Assembly (NCBI RefSeq): GCF_017562075.2
Contig: NC_054082.1
Coordinates: 40,718,442-40,782,441 of the forward strand
Length of the DNA: 64,000 nt
Source of the DNA: Anopheles merus
Lineage: Eukaryota; Arthropoda; Insecta; Diptera; Culicidae
Direction: 5' to 3'
The notes under the pieces were generated by a model, which was not told the origin of the DNA, ran no database searches, and saw only the letters and a list, made by a program, of their open reading frames with translations. Positions within the stretch are counted from its first letter, which is position 1. Each line of letters opens with the position of its first letter. A program made the position numbers and the translations under genes. Shown one piece after another: positions 13,597-26,218 of the stretch.

Positions 13597-15376
13597 GCCG
13601 AGGAGCCGGCCGTCGACGAGGCCAGATTTATGGTGGAGAAGTACATCGAAATCGCGAGTGTCTGAGCGACGGCCCCCGGCCAGCCCGGCCAGTCCGCGCG
13701 TGCCGAACGGTTCGACTTTTGCTGAAGCGGTCCCGCAGCTCCCGAGCGGCGGCATCAGGAGGGAGGCAGATTGGCCTCCTGCTAGTGAAACATGTCTGTA
13801 AATATTAATTTTCTTCTGACTTGTGTTTCGTTTTTACGGCATGTACACACACACTCACAGCTGCTGCTAGATAAATATACTTCCCCGTTTGAAGGCAGGA
13901 GCGAGTGTTTGCCTCCTGCCAAGTGTGTGTGTGTGTGCGTCTGCCAGCTCCACCTTAGGTGGTGATACTTACTGGCCTCGCGCATAACTTCCACGCGCAC
14001 GGCCTCCATCCTAGCCCCAAATATAGAAGCCAAGCGAAAGTATAGCCCCATGCTTTTGTCCATACAGACCCACACAACCACAACAACGACCTCTCGGAAC
14101 ACTCCACGAGACACCGCGAAATTCATTTGCACTTCGGTGCGCCGACTTCGAACATCTCAGCTATCAGCCCCCCTGGGATGCTTCGGAATGGCCAAACCCT
14201 CCCCGAAGTGGTCCGGTGGTCTCGCGGTGCTCGCTGGACTGTCGCTTCCCCCGCCCGCTCCGAACCATCGCCCTCGGCTTCGTGGTTTTTTTTTGCGTGA
14301 TCGCTGGCCCCAACGCGAAACGCAAAACCCCGCGCGGGTGATTGATTTCGGTGGCAATCAACCGGTGGCGAATGTGATTGCGTCAAACTTGTCCGGACCG
14401 CTCCCGTTGTCTTTGCTGTAATAGCAGCAGTTCCTGACCTTCGCCGAGCCGGACTCGGTGGTCGTTCGGTGCGTCAAACAACCGCAGCATCCGCTGCTTC
14501 TTCACCGCAGGGAAGAACGCTGGGAGCGCACCGCCGTGAAACAAACAAACAAACAAACCCGGCGCGCGCGCGCTCGGTTACTTGGGAACTTGGGTTCCAC
14601 CGTGTTCCCGGGAAGACCTGCGGTTGACAGGTCGAGTGACCGAGTGACGCGTTGCTGTGTGTGGTTGGCCCTTGCAATGACACACGCGCAAACGCACGCT
14701 CGTCTGCCCATTTCATTACGTGCTCCTTACCGCCCACTGGGAGCATCTAATGATATTGTTTGATGGGCATGTATGTGTGTGCGTGTGTGAGTGTATCATG
14801 GCCACCACTAAATTGAAACCGTTGCAATAACGGCAACATAATCATAATCCGAAACGCCGGATTTCTAATCAGTATAGGCGCTCCAAATGTCTTCTCCTCC
14901 GCCCGGGGTTGCCCTTAGAAACTGGTGACATCGGTGAAGATGCGCCACCCCGGAGCTTGTGAGACATTTGATTTAGTGTTTAAGTACGTGTGTGTATGTG
15001 TGTGAGTGTGTTTACGTTTGAGTGATAGTGTGGCGCCGCCTGTCCCAGCAGATCGATGATTTCTAATTATAAGCCTATTAAGCAGTAAAGTTCCCGGTTC
15101 CCTTTTGAGTTGCGCCCCGGCGAAATTACCCGGCCGCCTCAGGGCAGCAGAACCTGTGCGGTGCTGCAGTGTCGGTTCGGTTTGCAGGCACCTGGGGGGA
15201 AGAGGGAGTGGACCGATTAGCAAACCGTTCAACATGGCCGAACCGAAAAGTGATTAGCGTGTATCGATGCACAACGCGGCCGTGCGATTAATCGCCGCCA
15301 GCCGGCCCAATTTCGAATGCTCAAGCAACCGTTGTTGAACGCACTAATCGCCCTGCGGTGTTAAATGATGTGTTTC

Positions 15377-15380
<4 letters not shown>

Positions 15381-15430
<50 letters not shown>

Positions 15431-15434
15431 TGTG
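15381..15434 (+). repeat. (GT)n microsatellite
   Basis: About 27 units of TG, interrupted once by TA near 15423. Probably in the 3' UTR or flank of the AstA receptor. Confidence 0.95.
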
Positions 15435-15771
15435 AGCGTGACTCCACTCGGACATAACGTCGCCCCAGGTGTTTCGGGCGGCATTAGTCGAAGATTTGTC
15501 TGCTCTACTAGTAGTCTTTGGGGTCTTGGAAGTTCAGGAACATCCGGCTCGCGACAACCTGCTGGGGCAATGGTGCATTTTATGAGGCTACAGATCATTA
15601 GTTCACATGCGCTATTGGCGATGCTGTTGGCCATGCTGTGCCAACCGGCTGACGTCAGTCCGACATAGTTGATGTGCGACGGCGAACGATGTTGAAGCAT
15701 GGCCGGACTCTTTCATTTGAAACCCTTGGGAAGAGACGGAACTGACAGAGAATATTAATTTAACACAAAAA

Positions 15772-15773
<2 letters not shown>

Positions 15774-15807
<34 letters not shown>
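15774..15807 (+). repeat. (AC)n microsatellite
   Basis: About 17 uninterrupted AC units. With the GT run 340 bp upstream it could form an imperfect intramolecular GT/AC pairing in a transcript crossing both. Confidence 0.95.
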
Positions 15808-15809
<2 letters not shown>

Positions 15810-16456
15810 TTTGCTATAGACGTACACGCAGGTAACGTAATACATTTATCCGCGCCTGTCCTACGTTTTTTAACCTTAAACGGCGCTCCTTTTGTAATAG
15901 TGCACTGGTACGAGAAGTGGCTAGAAACTGTACATATTAAAATCAGGCATGTAATCTCCGATCCGAACAGTCGAACAGTGAACAGCTTCACTCCGAAACG
16001 TGCGTACCTTCCGGTTGTTAGTTGTTGATGAAATTATTGCGTCCCGATCCCGACGCGGTTCGGTTGGCGGTTCTTGTTACGTAAACTGTTGCCTATTACG
16101 TGCACAACTGGAAGGCGTTGTTGGACCAGTTTCTGGAGCTGGAGGCACGAGTACACGAGATAGTGTAGTTTAATCCCGTTTAGATGATGGTGTTTTTTCA
16201 ATGCATAAATGGAAGATTTTTAACTTGTACTAACTAATTGAGAATATTTAAGCGAGTATGTCAAATGTTTACTACACCGTGCTAGGCACGTTAAGCAAAT
16301 GTGTATGATACATTTTTTTAAAAATTGCTATATCTGAAATGTAAAATATTTGCTGTACTGTAAGTCCGTTTCTCCATTGTATCGATGTAAAAATGCAAAC
16401 CGTATTCTCTTCTGTGTACAAAAAAATAATGTATGTTTTTAGACTATGAATATATT

Positions 16457-16462
16457 AATAAA
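16457..16462 (+). terminator. Candidate polyadenylation signal AATAAA for the AstA receptor
   Basis: Canonical hexamer in AT-rich DNA 2.86 kb downstream of the stop codon; other AATAAA hexamers exist, so use is uncertain. Confidence 0.3.
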
Positions 16463-17894
16463 TTTACTCCACTTTTTACTGGTCATTTCAAATTGTTTCA
16501 CTGTGCAGTTACTTTGAGAAATATGGGGAAACTAAATATGGTTGGTTTGGGTTATATTTAACGCAATAAACGAGGGTCTATGTGAGAGGGCGCAAATTAA
16601 GCGATTTAACAAAGACTTTTGAGAACCTAACAAAGCAAATGCCACAAACAAAGGAAAAGGTGGAGTATGGAAAGTTCATCCACAAAAAACGAAAAAAAAC
16701 GACGTTGTTGAATGTCGACGAATGATTCCCCAGAATTATCATTCGACAAATGGGTTGACAATAACGTGGATATGGTTTCCCTGCTTTATTGTTTCGTTTG
16801 ATCTTTAAGATATTTTAAACTAAAATAAAACAGCATTTAAAACAAATAGCAGTTAAATAACGAACCACGGTTAAATTTAAACCATGCAACATTTCATTTT
16901 GAGTTGCATGAAACGTTTCAGCTGTCACAAATAGTTCAAAGCAAATGCCGTCAGAGGGCGCTTCTCGCTTTCATTTCCTCGTTTGAATTCGTCGTTACGT
17001 CGACCAAAGATGTACCGATGCAAAACATTTGTGATATTATCAAAACACCCATACAAATAGACGCTTCACCATCAACAACGTCGATCGATTGATGCAGTTT
17101 GTATTAATATTCCATAAAAAAATAACATACTCGCCTACTGCCTTGCCTTCGCGGCGTAAAACAACATTAATATTCTGCAGGTGCTGCACTATCTAAAACT
17201 TACAATATATTTTAAAATTCGCTGCATCGGAATTACTTAACGTATAGTAAAAATGTGATTCCTTTTCCTCGACACAAAACCGAGTTTTAAAAATGTTTTC
17301 AAGGTACACATGCACACGTGCGCAACCGCGCTTAGTGTCTGTCGCGCCAGTACTGTCGGTTGCACATTCCATGCACTTCAACTAACTAAGCACAGCTACA
17401 ATAAATACTCTTCTTTAAACGTTTAAACTGCCCGACGCTCGAACGTACGAGCATACGGGCACCATCTATTAAATCCCTAGCAGTATCTGCCTGCATGCTA
17501 CTCTCGTGTCTTACGTATAATTTAAAAAAAGGCAATTGAGGCAAACAATATTTGTACAAATTTCTGCCCAGCATCAGCCAGTAGCAGTAGCAGTAAAATA
17601 ATCTCAACTAATCTCGGATATCGATGGACAATCCGTTGAACGAACCCGTTCCAGCGCGTGGAAAGGTGGCTTCGACTGTATTGCTTTCTTGCTATCCCAT
17701 CGGAATTAGTTCCGCTTCGATAGTACAGATATTTCGGTACAGAAATATCCAACATCGAACTAGCTCCTCCCGGTTGCGGGGAACGCCGGATGCATTTACA
17801 ATGCACTAAACGTATCGCAAAAGCGTCGACACGCTCAGTGTTTCCTGTGGCTCCGTCGGTCGTGATCTCTTCCTGTTACAGCGGGCTCATACGC

Positions 17895-20800
17895 TCAAAC
17901 CAGCGTCGACAGTTCGTGCGGTGAGTTGGCAGTCGTTACGTTGCTCATGTCGAGATTGTTGTTGTTGTTCGCCCCACTGCCCGGCATGCCGGGACTGACC
18001 GAACCGGACGCGTCCCGATTTAGCAGCGCACCGATGACCTTAGGCGTTGGCGGGGTGGCCGTAGCCGCCCGGACACCCGCGTACGGTGGCGGCACGTAGG
18101 AATGGTTGAAGCTGATGTGCGAGTGATTCCCGGACAGGGGCGTTACCGGCGTTAGCTGCGTGATCGGTGTCGTGTGACTCGCCTGCGAGTTGTGTGTGAG
18201 CGGCGTGTGGTTGTGGTTGCTGTACACGTGGTTCAGGCTGATGTGATGATGGGCACCGGAAGCGTGCCCGTTCTGGTACTGGTGAGCCGCGGCCGCTGCC
18301 GCCGCCGCCGTCGATATCGTGCTGATCTGCGGCGACAGGGTAAGGTTGAGGTTGAGCGGCGTCTGCCGGACGCTGATGGTCTTTTCCCGCTGCCAGACGA
18401 ACACGTTGTGCACCATTGCACCACCGCAAAACACAATCCCAACGCCGATCAGTATGCTCGTCACGATGGCCGGTGTCGAGTGGAACTGGGTGAAAGTGTA
18501 CAGGATGATACCTATAAATGAGAGGGGCAGAAACATTTGGTCAGATCTGGATAGTGCGCAAATGAAGGTTCGGCATGGGTTTGTCTTACCGGTCAGAAAG
18601 ATTGGTATCGAAATAAAAAATCCACCAACGGCACACACGCGACTCACGCTGGACTTTTGTAAGTACTTATTGCCCCTGGAAAGAAAAGCGTTGAAAAGCA
18701 AAGATGCCATTAGATCAATTAAGGTTGTGTTTGCTTTCTAATGCAATTGCACTCGCTTGCATGCTATTCCATGGCAACAAACTACAAACAACAACGATTT
18801 TTCACACTAAATCCCTCTTTTCCTTTTCCCTCCCACGTTGCACATTCCTCTGCAGATGAATGCAACTGACTGATTTATCTATAATTAAATCAAACCGAAC
18901 GACTCTCAGCTTCTCCCATTTGCTCCACTGCGCACTGTACGGGCCTCATCTTTCTAATCCAACTCATTCCGTTCCGAACCGTTTGGCTAATCAATCAATA
19001 AAACTGCACAGTACATACAACGACGGGCCTGCAACACAAACCGTGCTCACTCGAGCGGAATGTGCTAATAATACACTATCATAAAATGGGTGAAGCCGTA
19101 CTGCTACAGTTACGGTTTCATGCTGGCCGGATGTCGACAAATGGCGAGAACATAAAGATGGATCAAAACACCCTACCAGGGGGGAACCGAGTAAATCCTA
19201 CCCATCGGCCCCCGTTTGGTAGTATCCGGATTAGGCGTTGCATTAAGGTGCATTGCAACAGTGCAGTGCATTTTTCGGGGAGGGGCGAAGGAATGCTACT
19301 GTACCATGCCCGACGGCACGTAATCCTTCTGTATGTAGCGTAATCAAATTAATATGTATGTCCTGAGGGATGTATCACCGTGTTCGAAAAGAATCCATTT
19401 CGGCATGCAATTGGCCTTTGGCCGCATGTATGCAATCCATTTAAGGTCACACATTATTTGCTGATGTAGGTCGGTAGGTCAACCTGTGTTGCAAGTTGAA
19501 TAGTAGACTAGAGAAAAAGTTGCTTTAGAGCTTCTTCCTAGAATAACTTAATTTACATCAATCAATCGTCCTTCATTTCGCATTACCAAGAATTCGCAGT
19601 TTTACACAACCTTGATAGTGGATAAATATAATTGATGTGGGCTTCATAATCGCAGTAAAATTTGGTTATAAATTGATAAGTTTTTTTTATCTCTACTATA
19701 AAGCATCAATATTTATTATCTCGTAATGAAACGAGGAAACTTATTGGTTCACTTTTATATTTTTTATTCTTATTCTAATTTATTTTCAAAATGTGTGCAC
19801 TATACTCACTTGTTGATCAGTTTTATTTTTTTATATTCCTTTTCTTTATGTAGCTACAATGTTTTGAAGAGATACAGGATAATGAGTATGAAACACTGCT
19901 GCAAAATGTCAATGTCAATGTCATAAAAAATCCATGTCTGTGATGGCCAATACATGCTTCGTGATATTTTTGGGACCATCGCTTAGTCAATCACTAAGTC
20001 ATGACTTTTCTTTACTGTGATCAGTTCTGCAAAATGTCACTGACATAGTCATGACAAATTCTGGCTGAAAGAAATCATGTCAGCGTTACGAGCTCTACTG
20101 TGATGATCAGAGGTGAGACTCAACTAGTTGTTGCGACCATTACATACTTGGTGACATTTTGTGCTAGTGTTGGGTAATTTAGATTCAGATTCATGAATCT
20201 GAATGAATCTTTGGAATGATTCAATGAATCTCCAGTCGGAAAGATTCATGAGTCTTCAAAGATTTATGAATCTCGAAAGATTCAAGAGTCTCGAAAGATT
20301 TATGAACCTTTGAAGATTCGACACGAGATTCGAATCACTCATCGCTGAAGATTCATATGAATGATTCTCAACGAAAGATTTATGAAACCCAACACTATTG
20401 TGTGAAACCAACACTAGGTCAGTCACTTGGTGGTGGCATTTTCAGGCGTTGATCATCACGATAGTTATGGGAATAATACGGTGCGTGCGAGTCCCAAGCA
20501 ACAAAATAAAGCTAGATAGAGCGAGAAAGCATGCTCATTTTGTTGCTGTGGACTTCACGCCAAGTGTATTTCAAGAATGTCGTGATAATCGCCGACAAAA
20601 ATGTCGTGACCAAGTGAGTGACCAAGAGTTGGGTGCTAATCAAAATGTCACCAAGCATGTGATTGATCCTCCAACTGTTTGAGACTCGTCACTCGTCATC
20701 TCGTCAGCTTGTCAATCAGGTTATCGCGTAGGAGTCAAGAATTCGACCGTCGCGTTCAGCATGTCATGCCGCACTTTCATTAATTATCAGCAATGAGCAT

Positions 20801-23800
20801 CAAGCTACCACGGATATGTTCATTATTCTCGTTGGTGAATATTTCGTAATGCTCATGACATTTGGCAGCACTAGTATGAATTCCTATTATCTACTGATAG
20901 AATTACATATTTTACAGCAATTTTTGCAGAGCAGAATTCTAGAAATAATAAGTTTTGAGTGGAATCTTGGATTATACAATACTACACTCAATAAATGTTA
21001 TTACCAAAAACCATTATTTAAATTCAATGTCCACTGCATATATCTAATATAACTGGTTCAACAAAAACTGTATTTATCAGCTATATTGAAATTTTATGGA
21101 ATTTTATAAACAGACTACATACTTCTATTATTTAAAAACAGTTAAATAGAACAAATTACAAAACATGAAAGGCAGTTGCTTAAGTCGAAAATGACGTATA
21201 TAAATCTACCGACTGTACTATTTTTTAACTGCATCGTAATAAACAGTTTTTATAAGATTATATAATTCATGCTTTTTTTTTCTTAAAAAATAAGTGTACC
21301 AACAAAATTGTGCAATTTCTTGGAAATTATTAACTATAACATTAATATAAAGCTTAAAAATATATTCCTTGTTGTACAAAGTCCGAAGTATTCCTAAGTT
21401 TTTTTATATGGTGTAAAAGTAAGTATTAATATGGAGTATAATGCTCAAGAGCCCACCCCAGTTTTTCCAACATCTAGATAGATGATCTTCAAACTCAATC
21501 AATTTCCAATCAAATGCCTCAATGAATATGACGAGCAGGGCTCAGTAGCATCGTACCATGAAAACAGACGGCAGGCTAACTTCCCCTATACGATCGAACG
21601 CCTAAGATTCTACCGGCTTCAGCCAGACCTAATCCACCGTAACAGCTTCATATGTTCCGATCGCTAAACGATCGCTACATATTGACCACCGACACCTCAC
21701 CAGCGCACAGGTTGTTGGCACACATGGTTTGGCAATTTGGCTCTCAAAGCAGAGTAAAAAAGACTTCCCTCTCCTCTTCACTCGGAAAAAGGTCTAAAAT
21801 GCGGAAGGCAACCCTTGTCTTCTTGTTTTGCTTCCCCGTTTCCCCATTCTGATCCAAACCACACGGTCTAAGAGCGTGAGGCCGCTCATTAATGATTACA
21901 ATCGCGAACACTAACGCCGGCACAAACGGTACTTTCGGTGTGCCGCTGGTTACTCGTACTGGTAATAAATTAAAAATTTCGTTGCCTTACCAATCCCGGG
22001 CTGTACACTAGGTGGACCAGAAGGGCGGTGCCTAACCAGATAAAATTGTTCAATTGCTTCCCCGGTTGCAATTAGACGCGGAGGCTACGAGGCCTCTTCT
22101 TTGGGGGTGGGAAGTGAGTGTACACGAAAAATAAATAAAAACATACACACACTGAGAAAACGGCCATAACCGGCATTATGCTGTGTAAGTAGTGTGCTTC
22201 ATGCTACCCATTACCAACAGTAAAATAACTTTCGGCACTAATTTTAACCTCTTTTCGCTTATTTTACGACCACACACAACGATGTTTATATACAATGCAC
22301 ATTTTTCTTCTGTTGTGTTAATTAGCTGCAGAAAACAGACCCTCAAAAATGGGATTTTTAAACTGTGTTTTGAGTTATACTTTGCGCGTCAATTCCCTGC
22401 ACTTGCTCAGCTGGCCAGGACATATTGTGTGTCTGCATCTTGACATTCTCTCTCCCTCTTGGTTTACACGTGTGTGTGCGACAGAGTGTTTATGCTTCAG
22501 TGCACATTTTCCGTTACAACAATTCAAGGGCCAGGCACCCGCCAAAGTGTTGGTCGTGAATGTTGCACCTTTCCCCCACGCTCAATGGAAATCGGTGACC
22601 AACGTTCAAATTAAAAGACCTGCACCGTAACGACATGGCCCAATAAACTTGCCCGCTGTATGTTTGGTGACAAAAAAAAAGCAAAAAAGATACCAAAACG
22701 GACGGCCAAATGGGCAATAGAACGCTCAAAGTAGTCCTTAAAAATGGAAGTGCAGCAAACGACACAAAAAAGCGTTCATTTCTGTAGCACGTGGTCGAGG
22801 TATTAATGTTTTTATAAGCCAAACGATAGGTCCGACCCACCGGTGCAAGCTGAAACCGAATACATTTGTGAAAAGGGGTCCCTTAAGATGTCCTGCTGCC
22901 CTCCATCTCCAACTCCATAAAAAAGACAACCCTCTTGCCACAACTGCTTGCTTTCCCTTTCCACACAGCCATGACAACGGGAAGGTAATAAACAAGGCGC
23001 AAAACAAAATGATCGAACGATAGTGATACTAGCGAACGGAAAACAATACAAAAAAGGGCCGCTCGTACGCAGCACACTTACCTTCCGGTCGTGGCAGGTG
23101 CGCGGACCAGCTTGACGGCGAACAGGAACTGAATGGCACAGACCAGCAGGCAGCACAGGTTCAACGACAGCGACAGGGCGCACAGGGCCAGCGTCACGTC
23201 GTACACGATGGCGTAATCCTCCAGGACGGCCGGACCGATGGTGGGTGGCGGTGGGTCCCGACCGCCGGGGGAAATTTTCAGCAGAAATATCAACGACAGC
23301 AGCGCAAGCAGCAGCGACACTGGATGGTTATAGTGGCACAGCAACAGCACCAGCAGCAGCAGCGTGATGACGATCGTCCGGTTCATTGTTGTAGGAGTAA
23401 CGTAAAAATGAAACGAATAGAAGAGGGGAAGAAAAGAAAAAGATGAATGAGTTTCGTTTGACTATGTGTGCGTGGATGTTTGCCCCTTTTTTGTGAAAGA
23501 ATAACATAAAGTCATTTCTAGATGGTAAGCCCGCATGGCCAAACGGTGAACCGCTCGGAGGTACCATAAACCAATTAGCTGAAACAGGATCTAGTCGGGT
23601 GCAGGATGGGAAAAGTTAACTTTAGCTAGACATTCTAACAGGCAAAGCAAACAATTCTGAAGTGAAGAATCTTTCCACGTCTAATAATCGGTGGTAATTG
23701 GTTTAACTGCTGTGAGAAAGGAATTTGGCTGCCTTTAAAACGCCTCTACATCTTTATTGGTTTGTTGTTCCTTTAAATAAAACTGACATCTGACCATTGT

Positions 23801-26218
23801 AAAAAGTTTGTTTAATATCTCTTTTTTAATTTTTGAGAATATAATATTTGGAATATATTGTTATTTTTTTAAGCAAATATTTGCACGAAAACAAGAAAGA
23901 ACAATACATTTTTTCTTCTCTGACACATTGAAGGAAACACATTTTCGGGAGCGTTCCATAAGTTACGGAACACTTTTGTAATGGAAAAAGATACATTTTT
24001 ATTCCGGAAGGACGACTTCTGCCGTATTGCTTAAGGAAAAAAGTTTAATATTGGAGAGGTGCTTATTTCAAACTGTGTCAACATAATGTAATGTTAAATA
24101 CATCAATTTTCATAAGTTTGCACTACGTCAGACAAAAAATTATTAATAGTTTTCTATCGAAGAAGTTAACTACCGAAATTTAAAAAACAACAACACAATC
24201 TTTTTGATATTTAAAACTAAAAATTAAGTATTATAACTTCCTGCAACACATTTACAAGATGAAATCATTCCTTTCAAATAAAAAAGAAATATTGAGTTAA
24301 AACAAAAACGATAATTACAGTAAACCTATGTTACAGTTACAGTAAAATACATATCTTAACGTTACGTCCATTCAGAAGTCAAATTTCGTATAGACTACAA
24401 GTACGACTATGGGCAAACCAGTAAGTTTGAGATAGCCAAGTCGTTTAAGACTGACTACGCTAGTTGCACTAAATAAAAAATAGTGATCAGATAAGTAAGT
24501 CGAGCGTGATTTAAACCATTACGTAATTCATGGACGGATACAAACTTTTTCGTATATATCTTGATAGAGGAGAGGAGATACAAATATGTCTAACTTAATG
24601 TTACGTAATGTTTGCTTGCCTTAATACAACTTTCTAAAACTAAATTCTAAAACATCTAATAGACTGACTAACAAAAACAGCAAATGTTTAATCTTGTTTA
24701 AACTGCAATTGATGCTTATTGGCAAACACGACGATCAACAACATAGCAAAGTACGGGCGCTAAAGGTGACCATCTTGCCCCGTTTTGCGCTTTGTATGAT
24801 CGCTCCAACTTTTTGTAACCAGGACGTTGAATTTATTGTTTACTATAAAACCAGTTTTCTTTTCCGCCTCGCCAACCTACACTGGTTAAGCACAATTAGC
24901 GTCCTCGCTGGACGTGGGTGTGTGTTGGGACAAAATATGTACCGTACGGGCCATATTTAGAGGAAGTGTCCTTGCACATTTCATTATTCTGCATAGCTGA
25001 TCATCCAGTCGGTAGAATGCCTTATTGCCACATTGCGTGTAGGCGAAAAAGCTACTTTTACTTTTGTCTTTGTTTCTTAGCATAGTATTGAATTACTTCA
25101 CATTTTGTAAAAAAGAAATGTTTACAAAAGGTAGCTTCAGAAACATGTATCATTATTTACACTAACATAACATGCTTCCAAACCAGTTCGCTACAATCGG
25201 ACTCATCGGCGTTAAATCGCCCGCACAAAAACACACGAAGCACCATCATAATCCACAGGCAATAAATCAACCAACAGCTGTGCTGGACTAGGCCTGCATG
25301 GGCGCGTTCCCGTAAAGCCGTGTTTCTCAGTGACAAAACGGCAACAACATCAGAAGTGCTTTACACTGCAATTTCAAAACGCCACACGCTTGATTTGCGC
25401 TTTCGTACACATGTGTGCTCGCGCACCACCGAAAATAGTCTTCCTGCCCGAAAAGCAAACCCTTTTCCAAGGCGCCTTGCTGGTGGGAACACACACGCTC
25501 TAGCATGGGAATGGCCGCAGCATCGATGAGTCAGCTAATTCTCACCCAAAACACACCATCTGGATCATCGACGCCGCTGCTGCTAACAGCAACTGTGACG
25601 TCATCATCATCATCATCACACACATACAAGCAGTTAAAGAGAGAAGGATAGCATACCTAAACACAGCAACCCGAGGCTGGTCAGCGCTTCCCTCGCCCCT
25701 AACCGGTCCTTGTTCATGTTGATCGTGCTGCTGAGGATGTTGTTGTTCGTCGTCGAGTTGTTGTGATTAAAGCCGGCCAGTCCCATCGCACCCCCGCCTC
25801 CTCCTCCTCCTCCGCCTCCTGCACCAACTCCACCGATCGCTCCGTTGCCGAGCGCAACCGACAGCCCGCTGAGGGCGGATGCGTTGTGCAGGATGTTGTT
25901 GTTGCTCGTGTTGGTGTTGTTGTTGTTGTTGTTGTTGTTGCCGGTTCCGTTGCCGGTCGAGGGCGACATGAAGGAGGACGACAGCAGCGTCCGTCCCGGT
26001 GGGCCCCCGTTCATGTGCTTCGTGCCGATCGGGGGCGGCGGTCCGCCCGTGTTGGTCGAGTTGATCGTGGCAGCCGAACTGGCCGACACGGTCGACACGT
26101 TCAGCGGTGGTATGGGCCGACCGAGGCCTCCGCCACCACCGCCGCCGCCGCCGGCCGCACCGCGCATGGAGCGATTTTGGCCCGTCGTTACGGGCCCGGT
26201 ATGTATGTGTTTTAGCAT
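17895..26218 (-). CDS. Tetraspan (four-pass) membrane protein with low-complexity tails, function unknown
   Basis: Four exons on the minus strand: 26218-25657, 23319-23082, 18675-18590 and 18511-17895 (TGA). Splice borders are canonical and phases fit throughout, giving about 500 residues. Predicted membrane segments are at about residues 179-203, 229-257, 280-302 and 309-334. The first segment is split by the intron after codon 187. The N-terminal 180 residues are Gly-, Asn- and Ser-rich, with (N)8 and two poly-Gly runs. The C-terminal tail (about 340-500) is rich in His, Asn, Thr and Pro, with an eight-alanine run and a repeated pattern of SHISFNHSY and HHISLNHVY. I do not recognise the family; the four-TM core alone looks conserved in kind, the tails look disordered. 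The start is uncertain: ATG at 26218 is the first in frame, ATG at 26167 is an alternative, and neither has a strong context. The introns are 2.3 kb, 4.4 kb and 78 bp. Confidence 0.75.
19894..20873. mobile_element. Foldback (palindromic) non-autonomous DNA element, copy A, hAT-like
   Basis: The outer ends are inverted repeats: cactgctgcaaaatgtc at the left and the complement of tagtgctgccaaatgtca at the right. They are flanked by 8-bp direct repeats GTATGAAA (19886-19893) and GTATGAAT (20874-20881), 7 of 8 matching, which is the duplication length of hAT transposons. The interior is itself a large imperfect palindrome: ggtcagtcacttggt and gatcatcacg in the left arm (about 20417-20460) recur inverted as cgtgataatcg and gaccaagtgagtgacc in the right arm (about 20580-20630), with a centre near 20520. 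It encodes nothing. A second element (20165-20397) is inserted in its left arm. A homologous copy in opposite orientation is at 60963-61732. Confidence 0.8.
20165..20397. mobile_element. MITE of tandem gattcatgaatc-type units nested in foldback copy A
   Basis: The ends are perfect inverted repeats TAGTGTTGGGT / ACCCAACACTA. Between them lie many degenerate palindromic 12-mers of the form gattcatgaatc, probably a hairpin array. The flanking octamers TTTTGTGC (20157-20164) and TTGTGTGA (20398-20405) match at 6 of 8 positions. The homologous element at 61 kb lacks this insert and reads (as complement) ttttgtgc directly joined to aaccaac, so it preserves the empty site. This is consistent with a hAT-type insertion. 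Confidence 0.75.
23320..25656 (-). other. 2.3 kb intron of the tetraspan gene
   Basis: GTATGC donor at 25656 and CATCCAG acceptor at 23320. The interior is very AT-rich. An ATG-initiated frame immediately upstream of the acceptor (23386) could in principle give an alternative N-terminus starting MNRTIVIT, but the spliced reading restores a continuous membrane helix and is preferred. Nothing else recognised. Confidence 0.7.

Larger units (their letters stand above)
13597..17894. other. GPCR 3' UTR and convergent intergenic region
   Basis: No gene recognised. The GPCR 3' UTR probably extends through the first kilobases: the sequence becomes T-rich near 16.2-16.5 kb, where an AATAAA occurs at 16457-16462. 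The 3' UTR of the minus-strand tetraspan gene must occupy part of the right end. Several apparent open frames here (e.g. 15344-15700 and 15384-15668) are products of GT/AC dinucleotide runs. Confidence 0.6.
18676..23081 (-). other. 4.4 kb intron of the tetraspan gene
   Basis: GTAAGTG donor at 23081 and TTTCCAG acceptor at 18676 (minus strand). It contains a palindromic transposable element (19894-20873) and otherwise AT-rich DNA in which I see no exon. Confidence 0.75.

Noticed and set aside
15344..15700. Open frames across GT/AC runs
   Set aside because: Created by dinucleotide microsatellites (VCVC and THTH translations).
23941..23975. Small inverted repeat gttcc...ggaac
   Set aside because: Too short to be distinguished from chance; no flanking duplication.
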